Source: Bacillus_BD oryzisoli_A (GTDB taxonomy: Bacteria; Bacillota; Bacilli; Bacillales; Cytobacillaceae). From it: 64,000 nt of DNA. How positions within the stretch are numbered: the first letter of the stretch is position 1; each line of letters opens with the position of its first letter. The position numbers and the translations under genes are program-made. The stretch is taken from positions 1,674,001 through 1,738,000 of the forward strand of contig NZ_JBHZRC010000001.1 in assembly GCF_043641075.1 (NCBI RefSeq), read 5' to 3'. Of this stretch, positions 26,229 through 35,348 are shown piece by piece. The notes beneath the pieces were generated by a model that saw nothing but the letters and a program-made list of their open reading frames with translations, was not told the DNA's origin and made no database searches.

Positions 26229-27176
26229 TTGAGCAATGTCGTCCTAAAGCTAAGCAGTCAGGAAATGAGAAAAATGATGGAGTACTATCAAAACAATTTA
26301 ACAGGAAAAGCACCGCCTGGAGGGTTATTTTCAGCCAAAACACCGCAATGTACGATTACAGCCTATAAATCTGGGAAAGTTCTTTTCCAAGGTAGCGGAT
26401 GTAATGAAGAAGCACGAAAATGGGGGTCTGATGCTGTTGAAAAAACGGAAACCAAAGCAAAGACACCAGCCACACCAAAGATTTCTGCCAGCCTGCCAAA
26501 CAATATTAGCAGCTTGTCTGCCATCGGTTCCGATGAAGTAGGGACCGGAGACTTTTTTGGGCCAATCACAGTTTGTGCGGCCTACGTCAGAAAAGAAGAC
26601 ATGCCATTATTAAAGGAAATTGGCGTGCAGGATTCCAAAAACCTTACTGACGAGAAAATATCTACTATTGCAAAGCAGTTAATAAAATTTTTACCATATA
26701 GCCTATTGGTTTTACATAATGTAAAATACAATAAACTACAGTCATCAGGGATGTCTCAAGGGAAAATGAAAGCCCTCCTTCATAATCAAGCGATTGGCCA
26801 CCTGCTGGAAAAACTGGCTCCTGAAAAGCCTGAAGCTATTTTAATTGACCAGTTCGCCAAAGAGGAAGTGTACTTTAAGTACTTATCAGGACAAAAAGTC
26901 ATTCATAAAGAAAATGTCTATTTTAGTACAAAAGCGGAAGGAATCCACCTGGCTGTTGCTGCTGCTTCGATTATTGCAAGACATGCTTTTGTCCAGCATT
27001 TTGAAAAATTAAGCAAAGCAGCAGGCTTTAAAATCCCTAAAGGCGCTGGTTCTCAGGTCGACGTTGCCGCGGCAAGATTGATAAAGGAAAAAGGGAAGGA
27101 GGTTCTTCCATCCTACGTAAAGCTGCATTTTGCTAATACTGAAAAAGCAATGAATTTATTACGAAAAAGCAAATGA
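26229..27176 (+). CDS. rnhC: Ribonuclease HIII
   Basis: A 315-residue type 2 RNase H that degrades RNA in RNA-DNA hybrids. The N-terminal substrate-binding domain of about 80 residues is typical of HIII. The catalytic GSDEVGTGDFFGP motif replaces the Asp-Glu-Asp-Asp start of HII, and further acidic residues lie in DSKNLTDE and ILIDQFA. The TTG at 26229 has AAGGAG eight bases upstream; the in-frame GTG at 26220 overlaps that site. It is divergent from zapA. Confidence 0.93.
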   Translation: MSNVVLKLSSQEMRKMMEYYQNNLTGKAPPGGLFSAKTPQCTITAYKSGKVLFQGSGCNEEARKWGSDAVEKTETKAKTPATPKISASLPNNISSLSAIGSDEVGTGDFFGPITVCAAYVRKEDMPLLKEIGVQDSKNLTDEKISTIAKQLIKFLPYSLLVLHNVKYNKLQSSGMSQGKMKALLHNQAIGHLLEKLAPEKPEAILIDQFAKEEVYFKYLSGQKVIHKENVYFSTKAEGIHLAVAAASIIARHAFVQHFEKLSKAAGFKIPKGAGSQVDVAAARLIKEKGKEVLPSYVKLHFANTEKAMNLLRKSK

Positions 27177-27223
27177 TGTCAAAAAACCTCCACCCATTGT
27201 AAAATGGCGGAGGTTTTTTGACA
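27177..27223. terminator. Bidirectional terminator between rnhC and pheT
   Basis: A 15-bp perfect outer stem TGTCAAAAAACCTCC/GGAGGTTTTTTGACA plus an inner CCATT/AATGG, with U tracts in both directions. It starts right at the rnhC stop. Confidence 0.92.
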
Positions 27224-27233
27224 TATTTTTATT

Positions 27234-29648
27234 TTAACTGCGTAGTACGGCTCCAGCCTGCTCTTCTACGGCATTCAAGACCTTATCATGAGCCTTTGTG
27301 ATATCTTCATCCGTTAACGTACGCTCTGGATCGAAATATTTTAAAGAGAAAGCAAGTGATTTTTTGCCCGCTTCCATATGTTCACCTTCATATAAATCAA
27401 AAAGATGAACTTCTTTTAATAATGATCCACCAGCTTCTGTTATAATACTTTCCAATTCCCCTGCTGATTTCTCTTTATCAACAACAAGCGCAATGTCTCG
27501 TGTAATAGAAGGGTAACGTGGAATCATTTCATAGGCAATCGGTTCAACGTCAGCCTCAGCAAGAGCTTTAAAGGATAGTTCAAATACATATGTTTCTTTA
27601 ATATCATAATCCTTTTGCACAGTTGGATGGACTTGACCGATAAAGCCAATGACTTCATCATTCAATAAAACCTCTGCAGTACGTCCAGGGTGCATATCCT
27701 TGATTACTGCTTGGCGATACGAGATTTTTTCTGTAATACCAAGTGAATCACATAATGCTTCTAGCACACCTTTTACTACATAGAAATCAACCGGCTTTTT
27801 CTCACCCTGCCATAGATGTGCTTCCCATAGACCTGTAATAGCACCGGCAACATGCTCTCTCTCGTTTGGAAGCTGGTTTTCTCCTTGCTTTAGGAAGACA
27901 GATCCAATTTCATATAAAGCTACAGAATCAATTTGGCGGGCCTGGTTATACTTAACCACCTCTAATAGCTGTGGTAGGATACTCAATCGAAGCTGACTGC
28001 GTTCTTCACTCATCGGCATGGCAAGTCGAATCGATTCACTCTGTTCTAATGAGAACTGTGCTGCTTTTTCAAGACTTGTCAATGAGTAGGTAATTGCTTG
28101 GTATAGACCTGCTCCCTCTAGTGTACGTCGTGCTATTCGACGCTTTTGTTGATAATCCGTTAATCTGCCTGGTGTAGCAGTACCAACCGGAAGTGTGGAA
28201 GGAATATTGTCATAACCATATAGACGGGCAATTTCTTCTACTAAATCAGCTTCAATCGTAATATCACCGCGACGAGTTGGAACTGTCACAATGAAGGTTT
28301 CACCATCTACCTTCACATCAAATTGCAAGCGAGTGAAAATATCAAGTACTTGATTTGAGCTTATATTGGCACCAATTGACGTGTTGATTTTATCAAGTGT
28401 AATGGAAACCACCGCAGGCTCAATTCTCAAGTCATTAAATTCAACAGTACCTTCTAAGATTGTTCCACCTGCATATTCAGCCATCAGCTTAGCAGCACGT
28501 TCACCAGCCTCACGTACTCGTGCAGGATCCACACCTTTTTCGAAACGGGCACTTGCTTCACTTCGTAAGCCATGGTCTTTAGAGCCTTTACGAACGACTG
28601 TACCTGCAAAATAGGCTGCTTCGATGATAACATTTGTTGTATCATCTTTAACCTCAGAATCGGCGCCGCCCATAACTCCTGCAATTGCGACAGGTTCTTT
28701 TCCGTTAGTAATCACAAGATGATCTGCTGTTAACGTACGTTCTGCCTCATCAAGTGTAGTGATTTTTTCCTCATCCTTTGCTCTGCGCACGACAATCTCT
28801 TTTGAGCCAAGACGGTCATAATCAAACGCATGTAGCGGCTGGCCATATTCAAGTAAAATATAATTCGTGATATCCACAACATTATTATGCGGGCGAATGC
28901 CGGCATTCATCAGACGAGTCTGCATCCATAATGGAGATGGACCGATTTTTACATCTTTAACTACCTTAGCAATATATAACGGATTATCCTCAGGTGCTTC
29001 TACTTTTACATTAATGTAATCAGATGCTTTCTCAGATGCTTCTTCCTTATCTGTTTCAGGCCACTTCACCTCACGGCCAAGAATAGCCGCTACTTCATAG
29101 GCTACACCTAACATACTTAAAGCATCGGAGCGGTTTGGAGTAAGACTTAATTCAAGAATTTCATCGTCTAGCCCAAGCGCAGAAAGAGCATCTTCACCGA
29201 CAACAGCATCTTGAGGGAAATTAAAAATACCAACTGAAAATTCCTTTGCCACTAACTTAGATTCAATCCCAAGCTCCTGAAGCGAACAAATCATTCCATT
29301 TGACTCTTCCCCGCGCAGCTTTGCTTTTTTAATTTTAAAGTTACCTGGAAGAACTGCACCAACTGTTGCAACAGCAACCTTTTGACCTTTACCGACATTC
29401 GGTGCCCCGCAAATAATCTGAACGGGCTCTCCTGCACCAATATCAACTAAGCACTTATTTAATTTATCGGCATTTGGATGCTGTTCACATTCTAAAACGT
29501 GACCAATGACAACACCCTTTAAACCTTCACTTTTCTTTTCTACACCTTCAACTTCAATACCGCTTTTCGTTATTTTATCTGCAAGCTCGGCAGCACTAAT
29601 TCCAGACAGGTCTACATAGTCCTGCAGCCATTTATATGAAACAAACAT
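27234..29648 (-). CDS. pheT: Phenylalanine--tRNA ligase beta subunit
   Basis: An 804-residue subunit of the alpha2-beta2 synthetase. In order: EMAP/tRNA-binding OB domain (about 40-150, VIGHVLECEQHPNADKLN), B3/B4 editing domain (about 210-395), B5 (about 410-480, IEADLVEEIARLYGYDNIP), catalytic-like core and the C-terminal ferredoxin-fold anticodon domain (YPSITRDIALVVDK). It follows pheS by 49 bases under the same T-box. Confidence 0.97.
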   Translation of the reverse strand: MFVSYKWLQDYVDLSGISAAELADKITKSGIEVEGVEKKSEGLKGVVIGHVLECEQHPNADKLNKCLVDIGAGEPVQIICGAPNVGKGQKVAVATVGAVLPGNFKIKKAKLRGEESNGMICSLQELGIESKLVAKEFSVGIFNFPQDAVVGEDALSALGLDDEILELSLTPNRSDALSMLGVAYEVAAILGREVKWPETDKEEASEKASDYINVKVEAPEDNPLYIAKVVKDVKIGPSPLWMQTRLMNAGIRPHNNVVDITNYILLEYGQPLHAFDYDRLGSKEIVVRRAKDEEKITTLDEAERTLTADHLVITNGKEPVAIAGVMGGADSEVKDDTTNVIIEAAYFAGTVVRKGSKDHGLRSEASARFEKGVDPARVREAGERAAKLMAEYAGGTILEGTVEFNDLRIEPAVVSITLDKINTSIGANISSNQVLDIFTRLQFDVKVDGETFIVTVPTRRGDITIEADLVEEIARLYGYDNIPSTLPVGTATPGRLTDYQQKRRIARRTLEGAGLYQAITYSLTSLEKAAQFSLEQSESIRLAMPMSEERSQLRLSILPQLLEVVKYNQARQIDSVALYEIGSVFLKQGENQLPNEREHVAGAITGLWEAHLWQGEKKPVDFYVVKGVLEALCDSLGITEKISYRQAVIKDMHPGRTAEVLLNDEVIGFIGQVHPTVQKDYDIKETYVFELSFKALAEADVEPIAYEMIPRYPSITRDIALVVDKEKSAGELESIITEAGGSLLKEVHLFDLYEGEHMEAGKKSLAFSLKYFDPERTLTDEDITKAHDKVLNAVEEQAGAVLRS

Positions 29649-29697
29649 GATAATCCTCCTTTATTAGATAAAACGTTCAATGCCTATCATCAATCTT

Positions 29698-30738
29698 TTA
29701 TGATTCATAATGGTCAAATTGCTTTAAGAAACGAATGTCATTTGTGTAATAATGACGGATATCATCTACGCCATATTTCAGCATAGCTATCCGTTCCACA
29801 CCAATACCGAAGGCAAAGCCAGAGTACTTCTTCGAATCAAAACCAGCCATTTCAAGTACATTCGGATGGACGATCCCTGAACCAAGCACTTCAATCCAGC
29901 CTGTTTGTTTACATACACTGCAGCCTGACCCTTTACAGATTTTACAAGAAATATCCACTTCAACAGATGGCTCTGTGAACGGGAAGAAACTTGGACGTAG
30001 ACGAATTTCACGATCCTGACCAAATACCTTTTTCAAAAAGACCTCAAGCGTTCCTTTTAAATCACTCATTGAAATATTTTCATCAATGACTAACCCTTCA
30101 ATTTGCATAAATTGATGTGAATGTGTCGCATCATCGTTATCACGGCGGTATACTTTCCCCGGACAGATGATTTTCACAGGACCTTGGCCTTTATGCTTTT
30201 CCATCGTTCTTGCTTGAACCGGAGATGTGTGTGTACGCATTAAGATTTCTTCAGTAATATAGAAGGAATCCTGCATATCACGAGCAGGGTGGCTCTTCGG
30301 TAAATTTAATGCTTCGAAGTTATAATAATCTGTCTCCACTTCAGGACCTTCTGCAACTTGATAACCCATACCAATGAAGATATCTTCGATTTCCTCAACA
30401 ATACGTGTTAGCGCGTGGTGATTCCCCCGCTTAACAGGTCTCGCAGGAAGTGTTACATCAATTGTCTCTTCAGAAAGCTTAGCATTGACTGCTTCTTCCT
30501 CAAGCACCACTTGCTTTTCTTCAATTTGTGTTGTAATCGTTTCACGAACAACATTCACCAGTGCACCCATTTTTGGACGCTCTTCAGCGGAAAGCTTACC
30601 CATCCCGCGTAACACTTCTGTAATTGGCCCTTTCTTACCTAAATAAGCAACACGAATATCATTCAGCTCTTTCAAGCTTGCTGCAGCTGCTATCTTTTCC
30701 AGCGCCTCAGCCTGCAGTTCTTGTAAACGTTCCTGCAT
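29698..30738 (-). CDS. pheS: Phenylalanine--tRNA ligase alpha subunit
   Basis: A 346-residue class II catalytic subunit. It has an N-terminal coiled coil (about 1-80), motif 2 around RTHTSPVQAR and YRRDNDDATHSHQFMQIEGL, and motif 3 in FGIGVERIAMLKYGVDD. The ATG at 30738 follows AGGAGG and matches the B. subtilis start; 27 further in-frame codons to 30819 run into the T-box terminator and are not translated. First gene of pheST. Confidence 0.97.
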   Translation of the reverse strand: MQERLQELQAEALEKIAAAASLKELNDIRVAYLGKKGPITEVLRGMGKLSAEERPKMGALVNVVRETITTQIEEKQVVLEEEAVNAKLSEETIDVTLPARPVKRGNHHALTRIVEEIEDIFIGMGYQVAEGPEVETDYYNFEALNLPKSHPARDMQDSFYITEEILMRTHTSPVQARTMEKHKGQGPVKIICPGKVYRRDNDDATHSHQFMQIEGLVIDENISMSDLKGTLEVFLKKVFGQDREIRLRPSFFPFTEPSVEVDISCKICKGSGCSVCKQTGWIEVLGSGIVHPNVLEMAGFDSKKYSGFAFGIGVERIAMLKYGVDDIRHYYTNDIRFLKQFDHYES

Positions 30739-30817
30739 TACAAATTCCTCCTTTTGTTTAAAAAAACCCATCAGTTTAGAGAGAGTTTCGTTTTTTGCCA
30801 AAATTATGGTAAAACAC

Positions 30818-31085
30818 AAAAAAACCTCGCTCCCAAAAAGGGACGAGGCTTATGTATCGCGGTACCACCCTTATTAGTGCAAATGATATTCATCCACACT
30901 CACTTAATCAGCATAACGGCTCTTCACCGGAACATTTTTCGGATCACAGGATCTTCCCAATGTCGACTCGAGAGGTGAATTCACTTAAACAGTGCCATTA
31001 AAATGCTCACAGTCACGGCATTTTTTCCCTTGAAATGGATTTCCTAAGCTACTCTTCTCTGTCAATGTCTTTTTTTATTAAATTC
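30818..31085 (-). promoter_or_regulatory. Phenylalanine T-box riboswitch of pheST
   Basis: T-box core GGGTGGTACC at 30861-30870 and specifier TTC (Phe) at 30977-30979 in the shared NNN-ACCTCT context. The terminator CCTCGTCCC/GGGAGCGAGG-type stem (30825-30848) is followed by seven U residues. Uncharged tRNA-Phe would stabilise the antiterminator. It explains the whole 384-base gap between pheS and ysgA together with its promoter. Confidence 0.95.
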
Positions 31086-31091
31086 TGTTTT

Positions 31092-31120
31092 ATTATATTA
31101 CAATTTATATCACGTTTCAA
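31092..31120 (-). promoter_or_regulatory. SigA promoter of pheST
   Basis: Minus strand -35 TTGAAA (31115-31120), 17-base spacer, -10 TATAAT (31092-31097), abutting the ysgA stop. Start point near 31085. Confidence 0.8.
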
Positions 31121-31122
31121 AT

Positions 31123-31866
31123 TCATTTTCGTAAATAATACATTAAAATACCAGCGGCAATTCCTACATTAAGCGATTCGCTTTTTCCATAAATAGGAAT
31201 GTATAGATTTTTTGTTGTCTTTGCTAATAACTCCTTCGCAACACCTTGGCCTTCATTCCCAAGCAGAAGGGCAAATGCCTCTGCTTTTTCTACCTGTTCA
31301 AAAGGGATGCCGCCTTCTAATGCAGTTCCATATACAGGTATTTGTAGTTTATCGATAAACTCCTCTAATGGTGACTTCATAATTGGTAAATGGAACAAAC
31401 TTCCTTGTGTGGCCCGAATCACCTTTGGATTATATGGATCAGCACAGCCTTCTCCTAAAATAACTGCATCCATCCCCGCTGCATCAGCTGTACGAATCAT
31501 GGTCCCAAGGTTACCGGGGTCCTGCACACGATCAAGCAGCAGCAGTTTCTCTATTTTGATTTCACTTATTCCATATTTACGCTGCTCACAGACAGCCGCA
31601 ATCCCCTGCGGTGTTTCCGTATCACAAATGACCTTCATAACCTCTTCTTTTACATAGATGACATCTGTTCCTTCTATTTTAAAAGAAGCAGGCATTTCCA
31701 TATCTTGATTGACAATGACTTCAATGACCACCTGTTCCTTTAATGCTTCTTCAACAAGATGAAAGCCTTCAATTAGATATTTCCCAGTTTGGTCCCGCTC
31801 TTTTTTCGTTAACAGCTTCTTCCATGCTTTTACTTTTGGGTTTTTTACTGATTCAATATATTTCAA
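31123..31866 (-). CDS. ysgA: TrmH/SpoU-family RNA 2'-O-methyltransferase YsgA
   Basis: A 247-residue SPOUT methyltransferase. An N-terminal substrate-binding domain (about 1-95) is followed by the knotted catalytic domain with LLDRVQDPGNLGTMIRTADAAG (motif 1), LLLGNEGQGV (motif 2) and LNVGIAAGILMY (motif 3). It probably methylates 23S rRNA, but the exact nucleotide cannot be assigned from sequence. It lies upstream of pheST and divergent from sspI, as in B. subtilis. Confidence 0.9.
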   Translation of the reverse strand: MKYIESVKNPKVKAWKKLLTKKERDQTGKYLIEGFHLVEEALKEQVVIEVIVNQDMEMPASFKIEGTDVIYVKEEVMKVICDTETPQGIAAVCEQRKYGISEIKIEKLLLLDRVQDPGNLGTMIRTADAAGMDAVILGEGCADPYNPKVIRATQGSLFHLPIMKSPLEEFIDKLQIPVYGTALEGGIPFEQVEKAEAFALLLGNEGQGVAKELLAKTTKNLYIPIYGKSESLNVGIAAGILMYYLRK

Positions 31867-31987
31867 TCTGAACGCTCCTTTAAGATTTACACTTGTTTCT
31901 ATTATAGCTTATATACCATACATAATGCATTCTGTAGTGTGGAACACTATGCTTGTTGGAGATTATCTATACAGGAGGGATTCTCTT

Positions 31988-32194
31988 ATGAGTTTAAATC
32001 TGCGCAATGCAATTATTCACAATGTTTCAGGAAATAACCAGGATCAGCTGGAAGATACAATTGTTGACGCCATCCAAAATGGTGAAGAAAAAATGCTTCC
32101 TGGTTTAGGTGTTCTATTCGAAGTCATCTGGAAAAACTCTTCCGAGCAGGACAAAAAGGATATGCTGCAGGCATTGGAAAGTGGTTTAAAATAG
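31988..32194 (+). CDS. sspI: Small acid-soluble spore protein SspI
   Basis: A 68-residue minor spore protein made in the forespore. The family core NVSGNNQDQLEDTIVDAI and GEEKMLPGLGVLFEV is unmistakable. The ATG at 31988 follows AGGAGGGA; in-frame codons back to 31925 are upstream sequence only. Expression in B. subtilis depends on SigG, but I could not place a convincing SigG promoter here. Confidence 0.95.
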   Translation: MSLNLRNAIIHNVSGNNQDQLEDTIVDAIQNGEEKMLPGLGVLFEVIWKNSSEQDKKDMLQALESGLK

Positions 32195-32210
32195 AATGCT
32201 TCATGTAGAT

Positions 32211-32242
32211 AAAAAAGCACCCAAATTCCGGGTGCTTTTTTT
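32211..32242. terminator. Bidirectional terminator between sspI and ysdC
   Basis: Stem AGCACCC/GGGTGCT with A and T runs on both sides, between the convergent genes. Confidence 0.88.
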
Positions 32243-32252
32243 ATACTGTTTT

Positions 32253-33338
32253 TTATTCAAATGTGATTCGATTAACTGTTTCACGATCCAAGCGTTTAAT
32301 CACTTCAACGACAAGCTTTACAGCATTTTCAAAATCGTCACGATGGAGCATCGCTGCGTGTGAATGAATATATCGTGTCGCAATTCCGATCGATAAAGCA
32401 GGAACACCTTTTGCTGTTACATGAATGGAACCCGCATCTGTTCCGCCGCCTGGAATGGACTCAAACTGATAAGGAATATTCAGTTCGTCTGCTGTGTCTG
32501 TTACTAAATCTCTTAGGCCTTTATGCGACACCATGGAAGCATCGTACAGGACAATTTGCGGGCCGCTTCCCATTTTACTGAGAGCTTCTTTTTCTGTCAC
32601 GCCAGGAGTATCACCGGCAATACCAACATCTACAGCGAATCCGATATCTGGTTCAACTTTAAATGTCGATGTTTTTGAGCCGCGCAGTCCCACCTCTTCT
32701 TGAACTGCTCCAATCCCGTACACGACATTTGGATGCTGACTTTCTTTTAATTGCTTCAAAACACTGATCGCAATCGCACAGCCGATTCGATTGTCCCAAG
32801 CTTTTGCAAGCAGCATTTTTTCATTATTCATAACCGTAAATTCAAAATACGGTGTTACCATATCTCCGGGACGGACTCCCCACTCTTCCGCCTCTTCCTT
32901 ACTGGATGCACCAATATCAATAAACATATCCTTTATTTCATATGGTTTTTTTCTTGCCTCAGGTGATAAAATATGAGGCGGCTTTGAGCCAATTACACCC
33001 GTAATATCCCCTTTGCGCGTAGCAATTGTCACTCGCTGAGCCAGCATGACCTGATTCCACCAGCCGCCGACCGTTTGAAACTTTAAAAATCCATTCTTGT
33101 CAATTTGCGTAATCATGAAGCCGACTTCGTCTAAATGACCTGTGACAATAATTTTGGGACCGTTCTCATCGCCAGTCTTTTTAGCGATAAGACTTCCTAG
33201 ATTGTCCATTGTAACTTCATCTGCATAAGGAGTTATGTATTTCTTCATGACTTCACGCGGTTCCCGTTCATTCCCGGGAATCCCTTTTGCATCTGTTAAA
33301 TCTTTAAGCATCATCAGGGTTTCATCTAATTGAGCCAT
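32253..33338 (-). CDS. ysdC: M42-family metallo-aminopeptidase YsdC
   Basis: A 361-residue M42 peptidase/endoglucanase-type enzyme, usually a dinuclear aminopeptidase forming a dodecameric shell. Metal and catalytic residues sit in VTGHLDEVGFM, AWDNRIGCAI, VQEEVGLRGS, FAVDVGIAGD and RYIHSHAAMLHRDD. The ATG at 33338 has AAAGGAG eight bases upstream and gives the B. subtilis length. An adjacent ATG at 33341 is the alternative, and the 50 in-frame codons above are not supported. Confidence 0.92.
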   Translation of the reverse strand: MAQLDETLMMLKDLTDAKGIPGNEREPREVMKKYITPYADEVTMDNLGSLIAKKTGDENGPKIIVTGHLDEVGFMITQIDKNGFLKFQTVGGWWNQVMLAQRVTIATRKGDITGVIGSKPPHILSPEARKKPYEIKDMFIDIGASSKEEAEEWGVRPGDMVTPYFEFTVMNNEKMLLAKAWDNRIGCAIAISVLKQLKESQHPNVVYGIGAVQEEVGLRGSKTSTFKVEPDIGFAVDVGIAGDTPGVTEKEALSKMGSGPQIVLYDASMVSHKGLRDLVTDTADELNIPYQFESIPGGGTDAGSIHVTAKGVPALSIGIATRYIHSHAAMLHRDDFENAVKLVVEVIKRLDRETVNRITFE

Positions 33339-33451
33339 CATTTCAACTCCTTTATTAGGTTTCTTTTCTATTATACAAAAGGGCATAATGTTTATACAAA
33401 AAATAGCACATTTAGCTTCTATAGATATTTTTATTGAAACCTGGACGGAAA

Positions 33452-33477
33452 TGAAACCTTTTTCTCTTTTAAACGTA
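33452..33477 (+). promoter_or_regulatory. SigW promoter of ysdB
   Basis: TGAAAC, exactly 16 bases, CGTA: a full match to the SigW pattern. It lies 36 bases before the ysdB start. B. subtilis ysdB belongs to the SigW cell-envelope stress regulon. Confidence 0.85.
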
Positions 33478-33512
33478 AAATAAGAAAACAATAGAGAGGG
33501 GAGAATTTATTT

Positions 33513-33920
33513 ATGATGTGGCTCATACGCTTTGTACTATTCGCCCTCATTCTTTTTCTCATCTATCGAACGATCAAATTTATCCTGAACCCAAAAAGAA
33601 AGCTTGAGCTCGCACATGAACAAAAGCGTTTTTATTTTTTAGATGACCAAAATAATGTAAGAAAAAACTTCCTTCTTACATATAAAGGCGCACTTTTTGA
33701 AGGCGAGAAATATTTAGGAACGACCGATAAAAAGTTTGATGTTGTATCCATCTTTATATGGCCCCACAGCGTCAATGCATTGAAAGGATTTGTCCGCGAG
33801 GATTTTCATTTTCTTGAAGAAATTATCCAAGTGGATTACCCAAATGCTTCCATAGATTGGAAAAGTCCGGTTAAGGAATTTGTCCAGGACAATAGCGAAC
33901 CGGAAACTCCGTATGAATAA
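33513..33920 (+). CDS. ysdB: SigW-regulated membrane protein YsdB
   Basis: A 135-residue protein with one N-terminal membrane helix (about 3-25, WLIRFVLFALILFLIYRTI) and a soluble domain rich in aromatic residues (FLDDQNNVRKNFLLTYKGALFEGEK split over 50-75). The family is restricted to Bacillaceae and has no defined biochemistry. The upstream SigW promoter indicates induction by envelope stress, for example antimicrobial peptides. RBS GAGGGGAG. Confidence 0.88.
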   Translation: MMWLIRFVLFALILFLIYRTIKFILNPKRKLELAHEQKRFYFLDDQNNVRKNFLLTYKGALFEGEKYLGTTDKKFDVVSIFIWPHSVNALKGFVREDFHFLEEIIQVDYPNASIDWKSPVKEFVQDNSEPETPYE

Positions 33921-33923
33921 GAT

Positions 33924-33956
33924 GAGGCTCCCCTTTAGAAGGAAGCCTCTTTTTTA
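33924..33956 (+). terminator. Terminator of ysdB
   Basis: Stem GAGGCT/AGCCTC with an inner CCTT/AAGG, then TTTTTT, three bases past the stop. Confidence 0.82.
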
Positions 33957-33980
33957 TGAACTCAAACTGGGTTACACCTC

Positions 33981-34556
33981 TTAAGCCTGACCTGTTTTAA
34001 AAAATTCACGCCACTTAATAATCGATGCCTTCTCCCTAAACAGATAAGCTAGAATCATTAGCGAAAATAATATAATGACCATAATGGTCGGAGTAAAGCC
34101 TCTAATAAATTGGCCAAATACCGAGAAGAAAAAGGCTAGCGGAAGGTTAGAAAAAAAACAATTTTTCACATAGGCCTTAAATTCATGCTTTCTTTCAATT
34201 AAACAAAAATTAAGCAAATGGTAATGAATAAAAGGGATTAATCGTAATATTGCAGTTTGAGCAACAGTAATATTTCGGTATTCACCAAACCATTTCTTTT
34301 TTAAATAGGATAGCTTTTCATGTGTTTTTGGCAGCTTTCCCACCACAAAATAAAAGCAGACAGAGCTTACCATTAAACCAATGAGAGAATAGATTGTACC
34401 AAGGACGGAGCCGAAAAGAATCCCACCAGTCATACAGACGAGCGTAACGGGGATAAATAGAAACTGTCGAAAAAGATGAAAGAATATAAATGCAATCGGA
34501 GCCAATATACCACCCGTTTTAACGAGAACGAATAAGATTGAAAGACTCTCATCCAT
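33981..34556 (-). CDS. TVP38/TMEM64 (VTT-domain) family membrane protein
   Basis: A 191-residue polytopic protein with about five helices. The VTT/SNARE-associated domain signature appears as FLFIPVTLVCMTGGILFGSVLGTIYSLIG (split in residues 30-58), followed by LRLIPFIHYHLLNF. VTT/DedA proteins are linked to lipid or undecaprenyl-phosphate transport across the membrane, but this member's role is unknown. B. subtilis YtxB is of this broad type and sits near dnaI; the gene here is between ysdB and ysdA, so orthology is uncertain. Confidence 0.75.
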   Translation of the reverse strand: MDESLSILFVLVKTGGILAPIAFIFFHLFRQFLFIPVTLVCMTGGILFGSVLGTIYSLIGLMVSSVCFYFVVGKLPKTHEKLSYLKKKWFGEYRNITVAQTAILRLIPFIHYHLLNFCLIERKHEFKAYVKNCFFSNLPLAFFFSVFGQFIRGFTPTIMVIILFSLMILAYLFREKASIIKWREFFKTGQA

Positions 34557-34627
34557 TTTTTCACCTTCTCTCTGACTATTTCCTGTTGTCTCTACAGCTT
34601 ATCAATAAACAGGGGATGTTATGACTA

Positions 34628-34888
34628 CTAAATCAGAAAGATGATTAGAAATAGGTCAATTATAGCCAGCAATGGAAAACCCATCTTAAAGGATAGATGC
34701 TTGGTTTTATGTCTAAACATATTCATCCCGATAGCAGCTCCAATGGCTCCGCCAACTATGGCGATTATCCAAAGAGTCTGCTCACTTATTCGATATTGAT
34801 GTTTGATTGCTCTTTGTTTATCCACTCTCATAATGAAAAGACCAATAATATTAATGATAAGAAAGTATAAAACAATATATTCTGTCAT
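34628..34888 (-). CDS. ysdA: DUF1294 membrane protein YsdA
   Basis: An 86-residue protein with three hydrophobic segments (about 3-20, 39-58, 69-86). The DUF1294 signature is present: MRVDKQRAIKHQYRISE and GGAIGAAIGMNMFRHKTKH. No function is assigned. It sits just downstream of rplT, as in B. subtilis. Confidence 0.85.
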   Translation of the reverse strand: MTEYIVLYFLIINIIGLFIMRVDKQRAIKHQYRISEQTLWIIAIVGGAIGAAIGMNMFRHKTKHLSFKMGFPLLAIIDLFLIIFLI

Positions 34889-34920
34889 GTAACTGCCTCC
34901 CTATACAAATTGATATCACG

Positions 34921-34955
34921 AAAAAAGCCACTCTCTTTAAAGAGAATGGCTTTTA
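34921..34955 (-). terminator. Terminator of infC-rpmI-rplT
   Basis: Stem GCCATTCTCTTT/AAAGAGAGTGGC with one mismatch and a U run on the minus strand, eleven bases past the rplT stop. Confidence 0.85.
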
Positions 34956-34965
34956 TTAACAAGGA

Positions 34966-35325
34966 TTATTTGCTTAAGTTTGCTTTAGCAACAGATGCTA
35001 ATTCAGCGAAAGCATTTGCATCACTTACAGCTAATTCAGCAAGCATTTTGCGGTTTACTTCGATACCAGCAAGCTTTAATCCGTGCATTAAACGGCTGTA
35101 TGAAAGACCGTTGATACGTGCAGCTGCATTGATACGAGCAATCCAAAGCTTACGGAAGTCACGCTTTTTCTGACGACGATCACGGTAAGCGTATTGTAAT
35201 GACTTCATTACTTGTTGATTTGCAACTTTATATAATGTATGTTTTGAACCGAAATAACCTTTAGCTAATTTAAGAACCTTTTTACGACGTTTGCGAGTAA
35301 CTGTACCGCCTTTTACACGTGGCAT
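34966..35325 (-). CDS. rplT: 50S ribosomal protein L20
   Basis: A 119-residue early-assembly protein of the large subunit. The basic N-terminal extension (MPRVKGGTVTRKRRKKVLK) and the 23S-binding C-terminal half (GLSYSRLMHGLKLAGIEVNRK split over 75-95) are canonical. L20 also represses its own operon through the leader upstream of infC. A family C repeat lies in the 106-base gap to rpmI. RBS AGGAGGG. Confidence 0.98.
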   Translation of the reverse strand: MPRVKGGTVTRKRRKKVLKLAKGYFGSKHTLYKVANQQVMKSLQYAYRDRRQKKRDFRKLWIARINAAARINGLSYSRLMHGLKLAGIEVNRKMLAELAVSDANAFAELASVAKANLSK

Positions 35326-35348
35326 ATGGTTTCCCTCCTATGATAATC

